Shown here piece by piece: positions 49,131 to 59,280 of a stretch of DNA of 64,000 nucleotides. Numbering within the stretch: position 1 is the stretch's first letter; every line of letters starts with the position of its first letter. The stretch covers positions 124,001 to 188,000 of the forward strand of contig NZ_BMQC01000004.1 in assembly GCF_014647915.1 (NCBI RefSeq), given 5' to 3'. Source of the DNA: Pilimelia terevasa. Lineage in GTDB: Bacteria; Actinomycetota; Actinomycetes; Mycobacteriales; Micromonosporaceae. The position numbers and the translations under genes were made by a program. Under the pieces are notes generated by a model, which saw only the letters and a program-made list of their open reading frames with translations, was not told the DNA's origin and ran no database searches.

Positions 49131-50708
49131 TCACGCGCGGCGCCAGGAGTGTCCGGTGCGGCGCAGCATGTCGTCGGCGGCCCGCGGCCCCCACTCGCCG
49201 GCCCGGTACGGCTGCGGCCTCGTCCCCCGCCACGCCGCCTGCAGCGGGTCGACGACCCGCCAGCTCTGCTCGACCTCGGCGGCGTTCGGGAACAGGGTCC
49301 GGTCGCCGAGCAGGACGTCGAGGACGAGCCGCTCGTACGCCTCCGGGCTGGTCTCGGTGAACGTCTCGCCGTACCCGAAGTCCATGGCGATGTCGCGCAG
49401 CTCCATCGTCGTACCGGGCACCTTGGACCCGAACTTGAGCACCACGCCCTCGTCGGGCTGCACCCGGATGACGAGCTGGTTGTGCCCGAGCATCTCCACG
49501 TCGGTCGGGTGGAACGGCAGGTGTGGCGCCTTCTTGAACAGGATCGCCACCTCGGTGACCCGCCGGGGGAGCCGCTTGCCGCACCGGACGAAGAACGGCA
49601 CGCCCGCCCAGCGCCGGTTCTTGATCGACAGGTTCACCGCCACGTACGTCTCGGTGGCCGAGTCGGCCGGCACCTTGGGCTCCTCCAGGTAGCCGTTGAC
49701 CCGCTCGCCGCCCACCCAGCCGGCCAGGTACTGGCCCCGGACGGTGTCGGCCGCGATGTCCTCGGACACCGCGATGGCCTTGAGCAACTTGAGCTTCTCG
49801 GTGCGGATCTCCTCGGCGTCGAACGAGGTCGGCTCCTCCATCGCCACCAGCGCCAGCAGTTGCAGCAGGTGGTTCTGGAGGACGTCGCGGGCGGCGCCGG
49901 CACTGTCGTAGAAGCCGGCCCGGCTGCCGATGCCCAGGTCCTCGGCCATGGTGATCTGTACGGAGTCGACGTACCGGGCGCTCCACACCGGCTCGAACAG
50001 CGTGTTGGCGAACCGCAGCGCCAGGATGTTCTGGACGGTCTCCTTGCCCAGGTAGTGGTCGATGCGGAAGACGCCCTCCGGGGTGAACACGGTGTCCACC
50101 AGCTCGTTGAGCGACCGGGCCGAGGGCAGGTCCTGGCCGAACGGCTTCTCCACCACCACGCGGCGCCAGCCGCGCTCCCGCTCGGCGTCGGCCAGGCCGG
50201 TGCGTTCGAGCTGCCGGAGCACGACCGGGAAGGCCGCGGGCGGGATGGAGAAGTAGAACGCCGCGTTCCCGCCGACGCCGCGGTCGGTGCGCAGCCTGCG
50301 CATCTCCGCGGCCAGCTCGTCGAAGGCGGCGTCGTCCTCGAAGGACCCGCCCACGAAGCGGAACCCGTCGGCCAGCCGCTGCCACACCTCCTCCCGCCAC
50401 GCCGTCCGGGCGCCGTTGCGGGCGGCGTCGCGGGCGATCGGCAGGAACTCCCCGTCGCCCCAGTCCCGGCGCGCGAAGCCCACCATCGCGAAGTGCGGCG
50501 GGAGCAGGCCCCGGTTGGCCAGGTCGTACACGGCCGGGATCAGCTTGCGCCGGGCCAGGTCGCCGGTCACCCCGAAGATCACCAGCGCGCAGGGCTCCGG
50601 GATCCGGGGCAGCCGGCGGTCCCGCGGGTCGCGCAGGGGGTTGGGCGGCGGCGACCCCTCCGGCGGGGCGTCCACGGTCTCGGGCCGGAGCACGTCGGTG
50701 TCGGGCAT
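49131..50708 (-). CDS. zwf: Glucose-6-phosphate 1-dehydrogenase
   Basis: 525 residues from ATG 50708. NADP-binding ALVIFGVTGDLARRKLIPAVY, active-site RIDHYLGKETVQNILALRF with the catalytic His region VVEKPFGQDL before it, and the C-terminal VPFFVRCGKRLPRRVTEVAI. First enzyme of the oxidative pentose phosphate pathway and a major NADPH source. 8 nt from pgi and followed by opcA, its assembly partner. Confidence 0.97.
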   Translation of the reverse strand: MPDTDVLRPETVDAPPEGSPPPNPLRDPRDRRLPRIPEPCALVIFGVTGDLARRKLIPAVYDLANRGLLPPHFAMVGFARRDWGDGEFLPIARDAARNGARTAWREEVWQRLADGFRFVGGSFEDDAAFDELAAEMRRLRTDRGVGGNAAFYFSIPPAAFPVVLRQLERTGLADAERERGWRRVVVEKPFGQDLPSARSLNELVDTVFTPEGVFRIDHYLGKETVQNILALRFANTLFEPVWSARYVDSVQITMAEDLGIGSRAGFYDSAGAARDVLQNHLLQLLALVAMEEPTSFDAEEIRTEKLKLLKAIAVSEDIAADTVRGQYLAGWVGGERVNGYLEEPKVPADSATETYVAVNLSIKNRRWAGVPFFVRCGKRLPRRVTEVAILFKKAPHLPFHPTDVEMLGHNQLVIRVQPDEGVVLKFGSKVPGTTMELRDIAMDFGYGETFTETSPEAYERLVLDVLLGDRTLFPNAAEVEQSWRVVDPLQAAWRGTRPQPYRAGEWGPRAADDMLRRTGHSWRRA

Positions 50709-50716
50709 CGGCTTCC

Positions 50717-52378
50717 TCAGTCGGCGGTGGCGGCGGCCGCGGCGACCAGCGCGGGTACGCCGGCCGTGCGGTCGGCGAGGTGGATGTGCACGAGCGGTCG
50801 GCCGCGGTCGGCCAGGGCCTTGCGGTCACCGGCGGCCTGCGCGGCGATGAGCTGGCCGAAGGTGAAGTCGCGGCCCGGTACGGCCAGGTCGAGACCGATC
50901 GCGCCGGTGACCTGGAGGAACACCCCGACCTGCGGGCCGCCCTTGTGGTACTGCCCCGTCGAGTGCAGGAAGCGCGGCCCCCAGCCGAACGTGACCGGGC
51001 GGCCGCCGGCGGCGGCCAGCGCGGGGCGGACCCCGGCGACGTCGGCGTCGCCGAAGCGGTCCAGGTACGCCATCACGGCCAGGTACCCCCGGTCGCCGAC
51101 CTGGCCGAGCAGCCAGCGCAGCACCGCCGCGGTGTCGCCGCCCGCGGCGGCCGGCGCGTACACCCGCAGCGGCCCCTCGGTGAACAGCGGCTCCTCGTGC
51201 GGCGGCCCGCCGGCCAGGATCCGGTTGGTGTTCTCCTTGGACTCGGCGACGTTCGGCTGGTCGAACGGCTCCACGCCGATGACCCGGCTGGCGACCGCGG
51301 TGGCGTACTCCCAGGCCAGGAAGTGGGCGCCGAGCGGGCCGTTGACGGCCAGGTCGACGGGCTGCCCGCCGCCGGGCACCGCGCCGGCCGCCAGCGCGCC
51401 GCCGGTGGCGACCGCGAGGACGTCGGGCCCGGTGGAGCCGGGCGCGTCCGGCCGCTCCAGGACCACCGGCAGGATCCCGGCGCCGGTCTTGCCGGTGGAC
51501 TCGGCGACGAGCTGCTCGGCCCAGTCGCCGAGGCCGACCACGCCGGTGCCGTCGTCGATGAGCGCGAGCTTGTCCCGGCCCGCCGCCGCGGCGTCGCCGA
51601 GGGCCGCGCCGAGGGCCAGCGCCGGGTTGTCCCGGTCGGCGCCGAGGCTGCCGGCCAGCGCCTCGGCCTGGTCGATCAGCTCCGCCACGTCGACGCCGGC
51701 CAGGGCCGACGGGACCAGCCCGAAGGCCGTCAGCGCCGAGTACCGCCCGCCGACCTCGGGGTCGGCCGGCAGCACGACCATGCCGCTCTCCTTGGCCGCG
51801 GCCTCCAGCGGGGAGCCGGGGTCGGTGACCACGACGAAGTGCCGGGCGGCCTCGGCGTCGCTCATGCCCAGGTCCCGCAGCGCCTGCCAGAACACCCGGC
51901 GGTGGCTGTCGGTCTCGACCGTCGAGCCGGACTTGCTGGCGACGACCACGACGGTGCGGCGCAGCAGCGCGGCGGCCTCGTCCGAGCCCTCCGGGTGGCC
52001 GCCGAACATCGTGGCGCGGATCTGCTGCGGGTCGGTGGTGTCCAGGACCGCCAGCGGCACGCCGAGCGTGCGGCAGATGACCTCCGGCGCCAGCGACGAG
52101 CCGCCCATGCCGCATAGCACCACGTTGGTCAGGTCGGCGATCTCGCTGCGCAGCTCGGCGAGCTGCGCGAGCAGGTCCCGGCTGCGCCGGAACGTGTCCA
52201 GCCAGCCCAGTCGGACCTTGGCCACGTCCTCCGCCGCCGGCCCCCACAGGGTCGGGTCCTTGGCGGCGAGCAGGCCGGCCACCCCGTCGGCGGCCAGGCG
52301 CGCCCGGACGGGGGAGTCGGCGGCCCCGTACACGGCCAGCCCCGCGGCGGCCTCGACGTCGTCCAGCAGGTCGCTCAC
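50717..52378 (-). CDS. pgi: Glucose-6-phosphate isomerase
   Basis: 553 residues from GTG 52378, overlapping tal by 4 nt. Sugar-phosphate-binding SIS features [20 protein letters not shown] and [14 protein letters not shown], then [18 protein letters not shown] and the C-terminal [21 protein letters not shown]. This is the actinobacterial Pgi type often carried inside the tkt-tal-zwf operon, distinct from the larger canonical Pgi. Feeds fructose-6-phosphate to Zwf for cyclic pentose phosphate flux. Confidence 0.93.
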   Translation of the reverse strand: MSDLLDDVEAAAGLAVYGAADSPVRARLAADGVAGLLAAKDPTLWGPAAEDVAKVRLGWLDTFRRSRDLLAQLAELRSEIADLTNVVLCGMGGSSLAPEVICRTLGVPLAVLDTTDPQQIRATMFGGHPEGSDEAAALLRRTVVVVASKSGSTVETDSHRRVFWQALRDLGMSDAEAARHFVVVTDPGSPLEAAAKESGMVVLPADPEVGGRYSALTAFGLVPSALAGVDVAELIDQAEALAGSLGADRDNPALALGAALGDAAAAGRDKLALIDDGTGVVGLGDWAEQLVAESTGKTGAGILPVVLERPDAPGSTGPDVLAVATGGALAAGAVPGGGQPVDLAVNGPLGAHFLAWEYATAVASRVIGVEPFDQPNVAESKENTNRILAGGPPHEEPLFTEGPLRVYAPAAAGGDTAAVLRWLLGQVGDRGYLAVMAYLDRFGDADVAGVRPALAAAGGRPVTFGWGPRFLHSTGQYHKGGPQVGVFLQVTGAIGLDLAVPGRDFTFGQLIAAQAAGDRKALADRGRPLVHIHLADRTAGVPALVAAAAATAD

Positions 52379-53481
52379 CGGTCCACCCCCAGTTGGCGGG
52401 CGACGCTGCCGAGCAGCTCGGCGTAGGAGGCCTCGAACTTCTCCACGCCCTCGCTCTCCAGCACCCGCACCACGTCGTCGTAGTCGATGCCCAGCGCGGC
52501 CAGGTCGTCGAGGACCTGGCGGGCGGCGGCGTAGGACCCGGAGATGGTGTCGCCGCGGACCTCGCCGTGGTCGGCGAACGCGTGGATCACGGCCTCGGGC
52601 ATCGTGTTGACGGTGCCGGGCGCGACCAGCTCCTCGACGTAGATCACGTCGCGGTAGTCGGGGTTCTTCGTCGACGTCGAGGCCCACAGCGGGCGCTGGG
52701 GGTGCGCCCCGGCGTCGGCGAGCGCCTGCCAGCGGCCGCCGCCGAAGACCTCGCTGTACTTCTCGTAGGCGAGCTGCGCGTTGGCGACCGCGGCCCGGCC
52801 GCGCAGGGCGGCCGCCTCCGGGGTGCCGATCTTGTCCAGCCGGGCGTCCACCTCGGTGTCGACGCGGGAGACGAAGAACGAGGCCACCGACCCGATCCGG
52901 CTCAGGTCGTGCCCGTTGGCCTTCGCCTGCTCCAGCCCGGCCAGGAACGCCTCCATCACGGCGGCGTAGCGCTGGATCGAGAAGATCAGCGTGACGTTCA
53001 CGCTGATCCCCTCGGCCAGCGTGCGGGTGATCGCCGGCAGGCCCCCCTCGGTCGCCGGGATCTTGATGAACAGGTTGGGCCGGTCGACCATCCACCACAG
53101 CGCCTTGGCCTCGGCGGCGGTCTGCGCGGCGTCGTGGGCCAGGCGGGGGTCGACCTCGATCGACACCCGCCCGTCCAGGCCTTGCGACGCGTCGTACGCC
53201 GGGCGCATGACGTCACACGCCCAGCGCACGTCGTACGTGGTCAGCATCCGGGCCGCCTCGTCCACCCCGACGCCGCGCACGGCCAGGTCGCGGGCCTGCC
53301 CGTCGTAGCTCGCGGCGTCGGAGATGGCCTTGGCGAAGATCGTGGGGTTCGTGGTGACGCCGACGACGTGCCGCTCGCGGCGCAGCCGGTCCAGACCGCC
53401 CGAGGTCAACCGCTCCCGGGATAGGTCATCGAGCCATACCGCCACCCCGGCGGCCTGTAGCGCAGCGAGCCTGTCGGTCAT
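52375..53481 (-). CDS. tal: Transaldolase
   Basis: 368 residues from ATG 53481. Long actinobacterial transaldolase: [32 protein letters not shown], Schiff-base Lys in [50 protein letters not shown] and [14 protein letters not shown]. Transfers a dihydroxyacetone unit in the non-oxidative pentose phosphate pathway. 15 nt downstream of tkt and coupled to pgi. Confidence 0.97.
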   Translation of the reverse strand: MTDRLAALQAAGVAVWLDDLSRERLTSGGLDRLRRERHVVGVTTNPTIFAKAISDAASYDGQARDLAVRGVGVDEAARMLTTYDVRWACDVMRPAYDASQGLDGRVSIEVDPRLAHDAAQTAAEAKALWWMVDRPNLFIKIPATEGGLPAITRTLAEGISVNVTLIFSIQRYAAVMEAFLAGLEQAKANGHDLSRIGSVASFFVSRVDTEVDARLDKIGTPEAAALRGRAAVANAQLAYEKYSEVFGGGRWQALADAGAHPQRPLWASTSTKNPDYRDVIYVEELVAPGTVNTMPEAVIHAFADHGEVRGDTISGSYAAARQVLDDLAALGIDYDDVVRVLESEGVEKFEASYAELLGSVARQLGVDR

Positions 53482-53496
53482 CAGAACTCCTCGTCC

Positions 53497-55626
53497 TCAG
53501 TTGCCCGTGGTCGTGCCCTTGATCTCGCCGGTCCGCGACAGCGACGCGCGCGCCGCGGCGATCACGTGGTCGGGGGTGAACCCGAACTGCTCGAACAGGA
53601 CCTGGTAGGGCGCGCTGGCGCCGAAGTGCTCCAGGCTCACGCACTCGCCGTGGTCGCCGACGATCCGGTGCCAGGACATACCCACGCCCGCCTCGACGCT
53701 CACCCGCGCCGGTACGCCCCGCGGGAGGACCCGCTCCCGGTACGCCTCATCCTGCGCCAGGAACCACTCCTGGCACGGCATCGAGACTACGCGCGTCGGG
53801 ACGCCGTCGGCCTCCAAACGCTCCCGCGCGGTCAGGCAGGTGGCCACCTCGGAGCCGGTGCCGACGAGGATGACGTGCGGCTGGCCGTTCGCGGCGTCGG
53901 CGAGTACGTACCCGCCGCGCCGGACGCCCTCGGCGGCGCCGTGGCCGGTCCGGTCGACCGTCGGCAGCGCCTGCCGGGTCAGGCACAGCGCCGTGGGCCG
54001 GTCGGTGTGCTCCAGCGCCATCCGCCACGCCCACGCCGTCTCGTTGGCGTCCGCCGGCCGGACCACGTCCAGGCCCGGGATCGCGCGCAGCGCCGACAGG
54101 TGCTCGACCGGCTGGTGGGTCGGGCCGTCCTCGCCGAGGCCGATCGAGTCGTGCGTCCACACGTACACCACCGGCAGCTTCATCAGCGCCGCCAGCCGGA
54201 CCGCGGGCCGCATGTAGTCGGAGAAGACCAGGAACGTGCCGCCGTACGGGCGGGTGCCGCCGTGCAGCGCGATGCCGTTGCAGATCGCGCCCATCGCGTG
54301 CTCGCGGATGCCGAAGTGCAGGGTCCGGCCGAACTGGTGGCCGGGGAACTCCCGGGTGGCGAACTCCTCCGGGACGAAGGAGGGCTCGCCCTTCATCGTC
54401 GTGTTGTTGCTCTCGGCCAGGTCGGCCGAGCCGCCCCACAGCTCGGGCAGCACCGGGGCCAGCGCGTTGAGCACCTGACCGGAGGCCGCGCGGGTGGCCA
54501 GGCCCTTGGGGTCGGCGTCGAAGGTCGGCAGCGCGTCGGCCCAGCCGGCCGGCAGCGTACGGGTCGACATGCGGTCGTAGAGCGCCTTGGCCTCGGGGTT
54601 CGCGGTCGCCCACGCGTCGAACCGCCGCTGCCACTGCGCGCGCGCCTCGCGGCCCCGGTCGATCACCTGGCGGGCGTGCTTGAGGACGGTGTCCTCGATC
54701 CCGAACGGCGTGGCCGGGTCGAAGCCGAGGACCTTCTTCGTGGCGGCCACCTCGTCGGCGCCCAGCGCAGAGCCGTGGATCTTGCCGGTGTTCTGCTTCT
54801 TCGGCGCCGGCCAGCCGATCACCGTGCGCAGGGCCACGAACGACGGTCGGTCGGTCACCGCCCGGGACCGCTCCAGCGCGGCGTGTAGCGCCTCGGCGTC
54901 CTCGCGGTACCGCCCGTCCTCGCGGTAGGAGCCGCGCCAGTCGACGACCTCGGTGTGCCACCCGTAGGCGGCGTACCGCGCCACCACGTCCTCGCTCTTG
55001 GCGATGCGGGTGTCGTCCTCGATGGAGATCTCGTTGTCGTCCCAGATCAGCGTCAGGTTGCCCAGCCGCTGGTGGCCGGCCAGGGCGCTCGCCTCGTGGC
55101 TGATGCCCTCCTCGATGTCGCCGTCGGAGGCCAGGCACCAGATGTGGTGGTCGAACACCGACTCGCCCGCGGCGGTGCCGGGGTCGAGCAGGCCGCGCTC
55201 GCGGCGGGCGGCCATGGCCATGCCGACGGCGTTGCCGATGCCCTGCCCGAGCGGGCCGGTGGTGGTCTCCACGCCGGGGGTGTGGCCGTGCTCCGGGTGG
55301 CCGGGCGTCTGCGAACCCCACTGCCGCAGGTGCTGGAGGTCGTCCAGGCCCAGGCCGTAGCCGGAGAGGTAGAGCTGCACGTACAGCGTGAGGCTGGAGT
55401 GGCCGCAGGACAGCACGAAGCGGTCCCGCCCCGCCCACGTCGGGTCGGTCGGGTCGTGCCGCATCGCCCGCTGGAACAGCAGGTACGCGGCGGGGGCCAG
55501 GCTCATCGCGGTGCCGGGGTGACCGTTGCCGGCGTGCTCGACGGCGTCCATGGCCAGGATCCGGGCGGTGTCCACGGCCCGGCGGTCGAGGTCTGACCAG
55601 TTCAGGGCGTTGGCGGTGTCGGACAC
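53497..55626 (-). CDS. tkt: Transketolase
   Basis: 709 residues from GTG 55626 (VSDTANALNWSDLDRRAVDT), with GGAG upstream. Thiamine diphosphate motif ASDGDIEEGISHEASALAG...NLTLIWDDNEIS; GNGHPGTAMSLAPAAYLLF; pyrimidine domain SADLAESNNTTMKG, FGIREHAMGAICNGI, DSIGLGEDGPTHQPVEHL; C-terminal VILVGTGSEVATCL. Moves two-carbon units between sugar phosphates. First gene of the tkt-tal-pgi-zwf-opcA-pgl operon and divergent from ctaB. Confidence 0.97.
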   Translation of the reverse strand: MSDTANALNWSDLDRRAVDTARILAMDAVEHAGNGHPGTAMSLAPAAYLLFQRAMRHDPTDPTWAGRDRFVLSCGHSSLTLYVQLYLSGYGLGLDDLQHLRQWGSQTPGHPEHGHTPGVETTTGPLGQGIGNAVGMAMAARRERGLLDPGTAAGESVFDHHIWCLASDGDIEEGISHEASALAGHQRLGNLTLIWDDNEISIEDDTRIAKSEDVVARYAAYGWHTEVVDWRGSYREDGRYREDAEALHAALERSRAVTDRPSFVALRTVIGWPAPKKQNTGKIHGSALGADEVAATKKVLGFDPATPFGIEDTVLKHARQVIDRGREARAQWQRRFDAWATANPEAKALYDRMSTRTLPAGWADALPTFDADPKGLATRAASGQVLNALAPVLPELWGGSADLAESNNTTMKGEPSFVPEEFATREFPGHQFGRTLHFGIREHAMGAICNGIALHGGTRPYGGTFLVFSDYMRPAVRLAALMKLPVVYVWTHDSIGLGEDGPTHQPVEHLSALRAIPGLDVVRPADANETAWAWRMALEHTDRPTALCLTRQALPTVDRTGHGAAEGVRRGGYVLADAANGQPHVILVGTGSEVATCLTARERLEADGVPTRVVSMPCQEWFLAQDEAYRERVLPRGVPARVSVEAGVGMSWHRIVGDHGECVSLEHFGASAPYQVLFEQFGFTPDHVIAAARASLSRTGEIKGTTTGN

Positions 55627-55965
55627 GGTAGGTGTGCTCCCCACAGTCGGTCGTACTCCCAAGCGGTCGCGCGGCGCGGGGCCGGGACCCGGTCCGCGGG
55701 GCCGCGCGGGCGCGAATGGCGTCAGCAGGCATGACACTACCGAGCCGGGATGGACGAAGTGCTGTGGATCTACAGGTAACGGAACCGGCGCGTCGCGGCG
55801 GGCGGGGGCGGTCCGACGTTCCGGTGGGTGGCGGCGGCGCCGGGTCGGCCTGCGCGTACGCTGTGGGAGCGCGCCACACCGACCGGCCGCGCCCGCCATC
55901 GGAAACCCCCTACGGGGGATCGGCCGGCGGAGCCCCCGCGTGACGCCGGAAGGTGAACCAACGCC
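55627..55965. other. Divergent regulatory region between tkt and ctaB
   Basis: 339 bp with no gene. A TACGCT at 55857-55862 could be the ctaB -10, and the ctaB leader has a small CCCCCTACGGGGG hairpin around 55907. On the other strand TAGTGT about 110 nt upstream of tkt is a possible -10. No strong -35 was found for either. Confidence 0.4.
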
Positions 55966-56940
55966 GTGACGCCGACTGCCACTACGGTCAGCGACCACCC
56001 GGCGGCGACCTCGCCGCGGGTGACGCCCCGGACCCCGCTGTCGTACGTCCGCCCGCGCGCCACCAACACCGGCGTCGGCGCGGTCGTCAAGTCGTACGTC
56101 GCCCTCACCAAGCCGCGCATCATCGAACTGCTGCTGGTCACCACGGTGCCGGCGATGATCCTGGCCGCGGGCGCGCTGCCGCCGCTGGGGCTCGTCGCGG
56201 TGGTCCTGCTCGGCGGCACGATGGCCGCGGGCGCGGCGAACGCGCTGAACTGCTATATCGACCGCGACATCGACCAGGTCATGAAGCGCACGTCGCGGCG
56301 GCCGCTGCCCTCGCACGTGGTGTCGCCGGTGGCCGCGCTGCGGTTCGGCCTGGGGCTGGCTGTCGGCTCGGTGGTCCTCATGGCCGTGTTCACCAACGTG
56401 CTCGCCGCGGTGCTCACGGCGGCGGCGATCGTCTACTACGACGTCGTCTACACGATGTGGCTCAAGCGCACCACGTGGCAGAACACCGTCTGGGGCGGGG
56501 TGTGCGGGGCGATGCCCGTGCTGATCGGCTGGGCGGCCGTCACCGGCGGCCTGGCGCCCGCGGCGTGGGTGCTGTTCGGCGTCGTGTTCCTCTGGCAGCC
56601 GCCGCACTTCTACGCGCTGGCGATTAAATTCAAGGACGACTATGCCCGTGCGGGCATCCCGATGCTGCCGGTGGTGGCCTCGTCGCGGCGCGTCGGCGCC
56701 GAGAGCGTCGTGTACGCCTGGCTGACGCTGGCGGCGTCGCTGGCGCTCGGGCTCGTGGGCGCCGGCCCGGTGTACCTGGTGACGGCGGCGGTGACCGGCG
56801 GCCTGTTCGTCTGGGAGGCGCACGGCCTGTACCGGCGGGCCCGGCGGGGCGAGCCGCTGCGGCCGATGCGGCTGTTCCACTGGTCGACGACGTACCTGAC
56901 GCTCGTCTTCGTCGCCGTGGCCGTCGACGCGCTGCTCTGA
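55966..56940 (+). CDS. ctaB: Protoheme IX farnesyltransferase (heme O synthase)
   Basis: 324 residues from GTG 55966. UbiA-type prenyltransferase with eight to nine membrane helices; the prenyl-diphosphate motifs are [23 protein letters not shown] and [20 protein letters not shown], and [23 protein letters not shown] is heme-synthase specific. Converts heme B to heme O for the aa3 oxidase. Neighbouring tkt divergent and ctaA about 4.4 kb away match the mycobacterial layout with an insertion between. Confidence 0.96.
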   Translation: MTPTATTVSDHPAATSPRVTPRTPLSYVRPRATNTGVGAVVKSYVALTKPRIIELLLVTTVPAMILAAGALPPLGLVAVVLLGGTMAAGAANALNCYIDRDIDQVMKRTSRRPLPSHVVSPVAALRFGLGLAVGSVVLMAVFTNVLAAVLTAAAIVYYDVVYTMWLKRTTWQNTVWGGVCGAMPVLIGWAAVTGGLAPAAWVLFGVVFLWQPPHFYALAIKFKDDYARAGIPMLPVVASSRRVGAESVVYAWLTLAASLALGLVGAGPVYLVTAAVTGGLFVWEAHGLYRRARRGEPLRPMRLFHWSTTYLTLVFVAVAVDALL

Positions 56941-57016
56941 CGGACCGCTGAACCGACAAAGCGCGCTGTTCGGAAATGTCCGTTCGGCTTCCTGCCCCGC
57001 CGCCCGGATTGTCATC

Positions 57017-57036
57017 CCATTTATCCAGATAAATGG
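57017..57036. promoter_or_regulatory. AT-rich perfect palindrome, operator-like
   Basis: CCATTTATC-CA-GATAAATGG is a perfect 9-bp inverted repeat with a 2-nt centre in an AT-rich island unlike the rest of the window. It lies 76 nt after ctaB and 113 nt before the 110-residue gene. The short centre suits a dimeric repressor more than an RNA terminator. Confidence 0.65.
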
Positions 57037-57149
57037 TGTGGAGACTGGACAGTGACGGACTGGTAACGCGCTGATTGGCGAAGTAATTGGAATCACATTA
57101 GGCCCGCGATCTGCCGGCGCTGCCCTCATCTTCTGTTTACGCTGCGGTC

Positions 57150-57482
57150 ATGACAGAAGGTTCCAGTGGCACGCTGACGGTCGATGCCCCGGCGGACTCC
57201 GCCACCGATCGGCTCGTCAGCGCACTCCGGGCGTTCGCCGACGGGCACGGCGGCGCCACCGCCGTCGTGGAGTACGTGGGGCGCCGCGGCGCCCGGATCG
57301 TCCTCGTCGGCAAGGACGGCGTCTGGGGCGACCAGTTCGCCCAGGACACCGACACCGCCCGCCGCGCGTGCGAGCTCGCCGCGCTGTCCGTCGAGAACAG
57401 CTGGGAGCGCGAGCTGGTCGAGTCCATGGCCCCCACGAACGACCTGTGGCGCTCGATGGGTCGCCGGCTCACCGCCCGCTGA
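57150..57482 (+). CDS. Small conserved-looking protein of unknown function
   Basis: 110 residues from ATG 57150. Soluble, mixed alpha/beta composition: helical DRLVSALRAFADGHGGA, strands AVVEYVGRRGARIVLVGKDG, then DTARRACELAALSVENSWERELVESM. No signal peptide, Cys or catalytic motif. Preceded by a 209-bp AT-richer gap with a strong palindrome. I do not recognise the family and assign no function. Confidence 0.65.
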   Translation: MTEGSSGTLTVDAPADSATDRLVSALRAFADGHGGATAVVEYVGRRGARIVLVGKDGVWGDQFAQDTDTARRACELAALSVENSWERELVESMAPTNDLWRSMGRRLTAR

Positions 57483-57612
57483 CCCGCCGCCGTCGCCCGA
57501 CCGGCCCGCGTACCCCGCGGCCGGTCGGGCGCTTCTGTGTCCTGCCCTGCCCAGGCCGCCCGCGGCGGAGCCGGCGGCCCGTCCGCGCCGCGGCCCGCCA
57601 CCGCGGCAGGGG

Positions 57613-59280
57613 TCACCGGTCGCCGACGCTGACCGGCCGCGCGGTCTCCTCGACGGGGCGGCCCGCGGACGGCACCGGCGGCTCGGGGGCCGCGCCCGCG
57701 TAGACGGCCCGGTGGGCGGCCCGCACCGCCGCGCGGTACGCCAGCCCGGCCACCGGGCGCTGCCGGGCCAGGGCGGCCCGCGCCGCGTTCGCCCCGGGCG
57801 CGCCGTGCACCCCGCCGCCCGGGTGCGCCGAGGCGGAGGCCAGGAACAGCCGGTCCACGGGCGTGTCCGCGCGGCCCAGGCCCGGCACGGGGCGCAGGAA
57901 AAGCTGCTGGTACGCGGCCGCCGTACCGCCGCCGACGGCGCCGCCCACCAGGCTCGGGTTCTCCCGCTCCAGCCGCCCCGGCCCGGCCACGTACCGGCCG
58001 GCCACGAGCGCGCCGAAGCCCGGGGCGTGCCGCTCCAGCACCGCCTCCATCCGGGCGACCTGCACCGCGATCTCGCCGTCGTCCCAGCGCGTGCGGAACG
58101 GCAGGTGGGTGTACGCCCACAGCGACTCCGTGCCGGCGGGGGAGCGGGCCGGGTCCGCGACCGTCATCTGGCCGGCGAGCAGGAACGGGTGCGCGGGCAG
58201 CTCCCCGGCCGACAGCTCCCCGGCGTACCGCGCCAGCCCGGCCACGTCGGCGCCGAGGTGGACCGTGCCGGCGCCGGCCGCGTCCCGGTTGCGCCAGGGC
58301 ACGGGCCCGCGCAGCGCCCAGTCCACCTTGACGGTGCTGCCGTCCCAGCGGAAGTGGGTCAGGTCCTCGACGAGTCGCGGCGGCAGCGCGTCGGGGCCGA
58401 CCAGGTCCAGGTACAGGGCCGGCGCCGGGACGTCGGCCAGCACCGCCCGGCGGGCGCGCCAGGCGCGGCCGTCGGCGGTGCGCACGCCCAGCGCCCGGCC
58501 GTGCGCGGTGGCGATCCGCACCACCGGCGCGTGCGGGACGACCCGCCCGCCGCGGGCCGCCAGCCGCGCGACCAGCGCATCGGTGATCATCTGGGCGCCC
58601 CCGGCCGGCACCGGCCAGCCGACCTGCTGGCCGAGCATCGCCAGCAGCCACCCGTACACGCCCGAGCCGGCGTCGTCGGGGGAGATGTCGGTGTGCAGGG
58701 CGCAGCCCGAGAGCAGCGCGCGCCCGCCGACCCCGGCGAACATCTCCTGGCCGAGCTTGTGCACCGGCAGCAGCAGCCGGCGGGCCAGCCGCAGCGCGTC
58801 CCCGGCGCCCAGCGCGCCGAGCAGGCCCAGGCCGTGCCGCACCGGCGGGAACGGGGTCATCAGCATCGCCACCAGGCGGTCGGCCAGGGGCCGCCACTGC
58901 GCGTACGCGGTGCGCCAGCGCGCCCCGTCGCCCGCGGCGAACGCCTCCAGGGAGGCCGCGGTGCGCTCGACGTCGCGGTGCAGCACGGCCACCCGGTCGT
59001 CCGGCAGCACGTGCGCCAGCACGTCGGGCGCGTGCCGCCAGGCCAGGCCGTACCGGTCCAGGCCGAGGCCGCGCAGGACGGGCGAGGCGTAGCCCAGCGG
59101 GTAGAACGAGCTGTACAGGTCGGACAGGTACCCGGGCGCGGTCACCTCGGCGGAGCGCACCGCGCCGCCGGGGGCGCCCGTCGCCTCCAGCACGACCACG
59201 TCCCAGCCGGCGTCGGCGAGCAGGTTCGCGGCGACCAGCCCGTTGTGGCCGGCGCCGACGACCACCGCGTCGGCGGTCAC
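57613..59280 (-). CDS. FAD/NAD(P)-binding oxidoreductase, phytoene-desaturase-like
   Basis: 555 residues from GTG 59280, overlapping the SDR gene by 4 nt. Rossmann FAD motif VVVGAGHNGLVAANLLADAGW with VVVLEA at the N-terminus, GGAVRSAEVTAPGYLSDLYS next, and a C-terminal closing segment DRLFLASASAHPGGGVHGAPGANAAR typical of CrtI/amine-oxidase-like enzymes. No carotenoid genes are adjacent, so the substrate is open; saturated/unsaturated polyprenoids or sterol-like lipids are possible. Last of three overlapping genes starting at 60655. Confidence 0.87.
   Translation of the reverse strand: MTADAVVVGAGHNGLVAANLLADAGWDVVVLEATGAPGGAVRSAEVTAPGYLSDLYSSFYPLGYASPVLRGLGLDRYGLAWRHAPDVLAHVLPDDRVAVLHRDVERTAASLEAFAAGDGARWRTAYAQWRPLADRLVAMLMTPFPPVRHGLGLLGALGAGDALRLARRLLLPVHKLGQEMFAGVGGRALLSGCALHTDISPDDAGSGVYGWLLAMLGQQVGWPVPAGGAQMITDALVARLAARGGRVVPHAPVVRIATAHGRALGVRTADGRAWRARRAVLADVPAPALYLDLVGPDALPPRLVEDLTHFRWDGSTVKVDWALRGPVPWRNRDAAGAGTVHLGADVAGLARYAGELSAGELPAHPFLLAGQMTVADPARSPAGTESLWAYTHLPFRTRWDDGEIAVQVARMEAVLERHAPGFGALVAGRYVAGPGRLERENPSLVGGAVGGGTAAAYQQLFLRPVPGLGRADTPVDRLFLASASAHPGGGVHGAPGANAARAALARQRPVAGLAYRAAVRAAHRAVYAGAAPEPPVPSAGRPVEETARPVSVGDR

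Noticed and set aside
47832-52610. 1592-codon plus-strand frame opposite pgl-opcA-zwf-pgi
   Set aside because: Antisense shadow of four recognised enzymes; no domain or start signal of its own.
57017-57036. ctaB terminator
   Set aside because: The palindrome has a 2-nt centre and AT-rich arms; a stable RNA hairpin would need loop opening and the site is unlike the GC-rich terminators elsewhere in the window.
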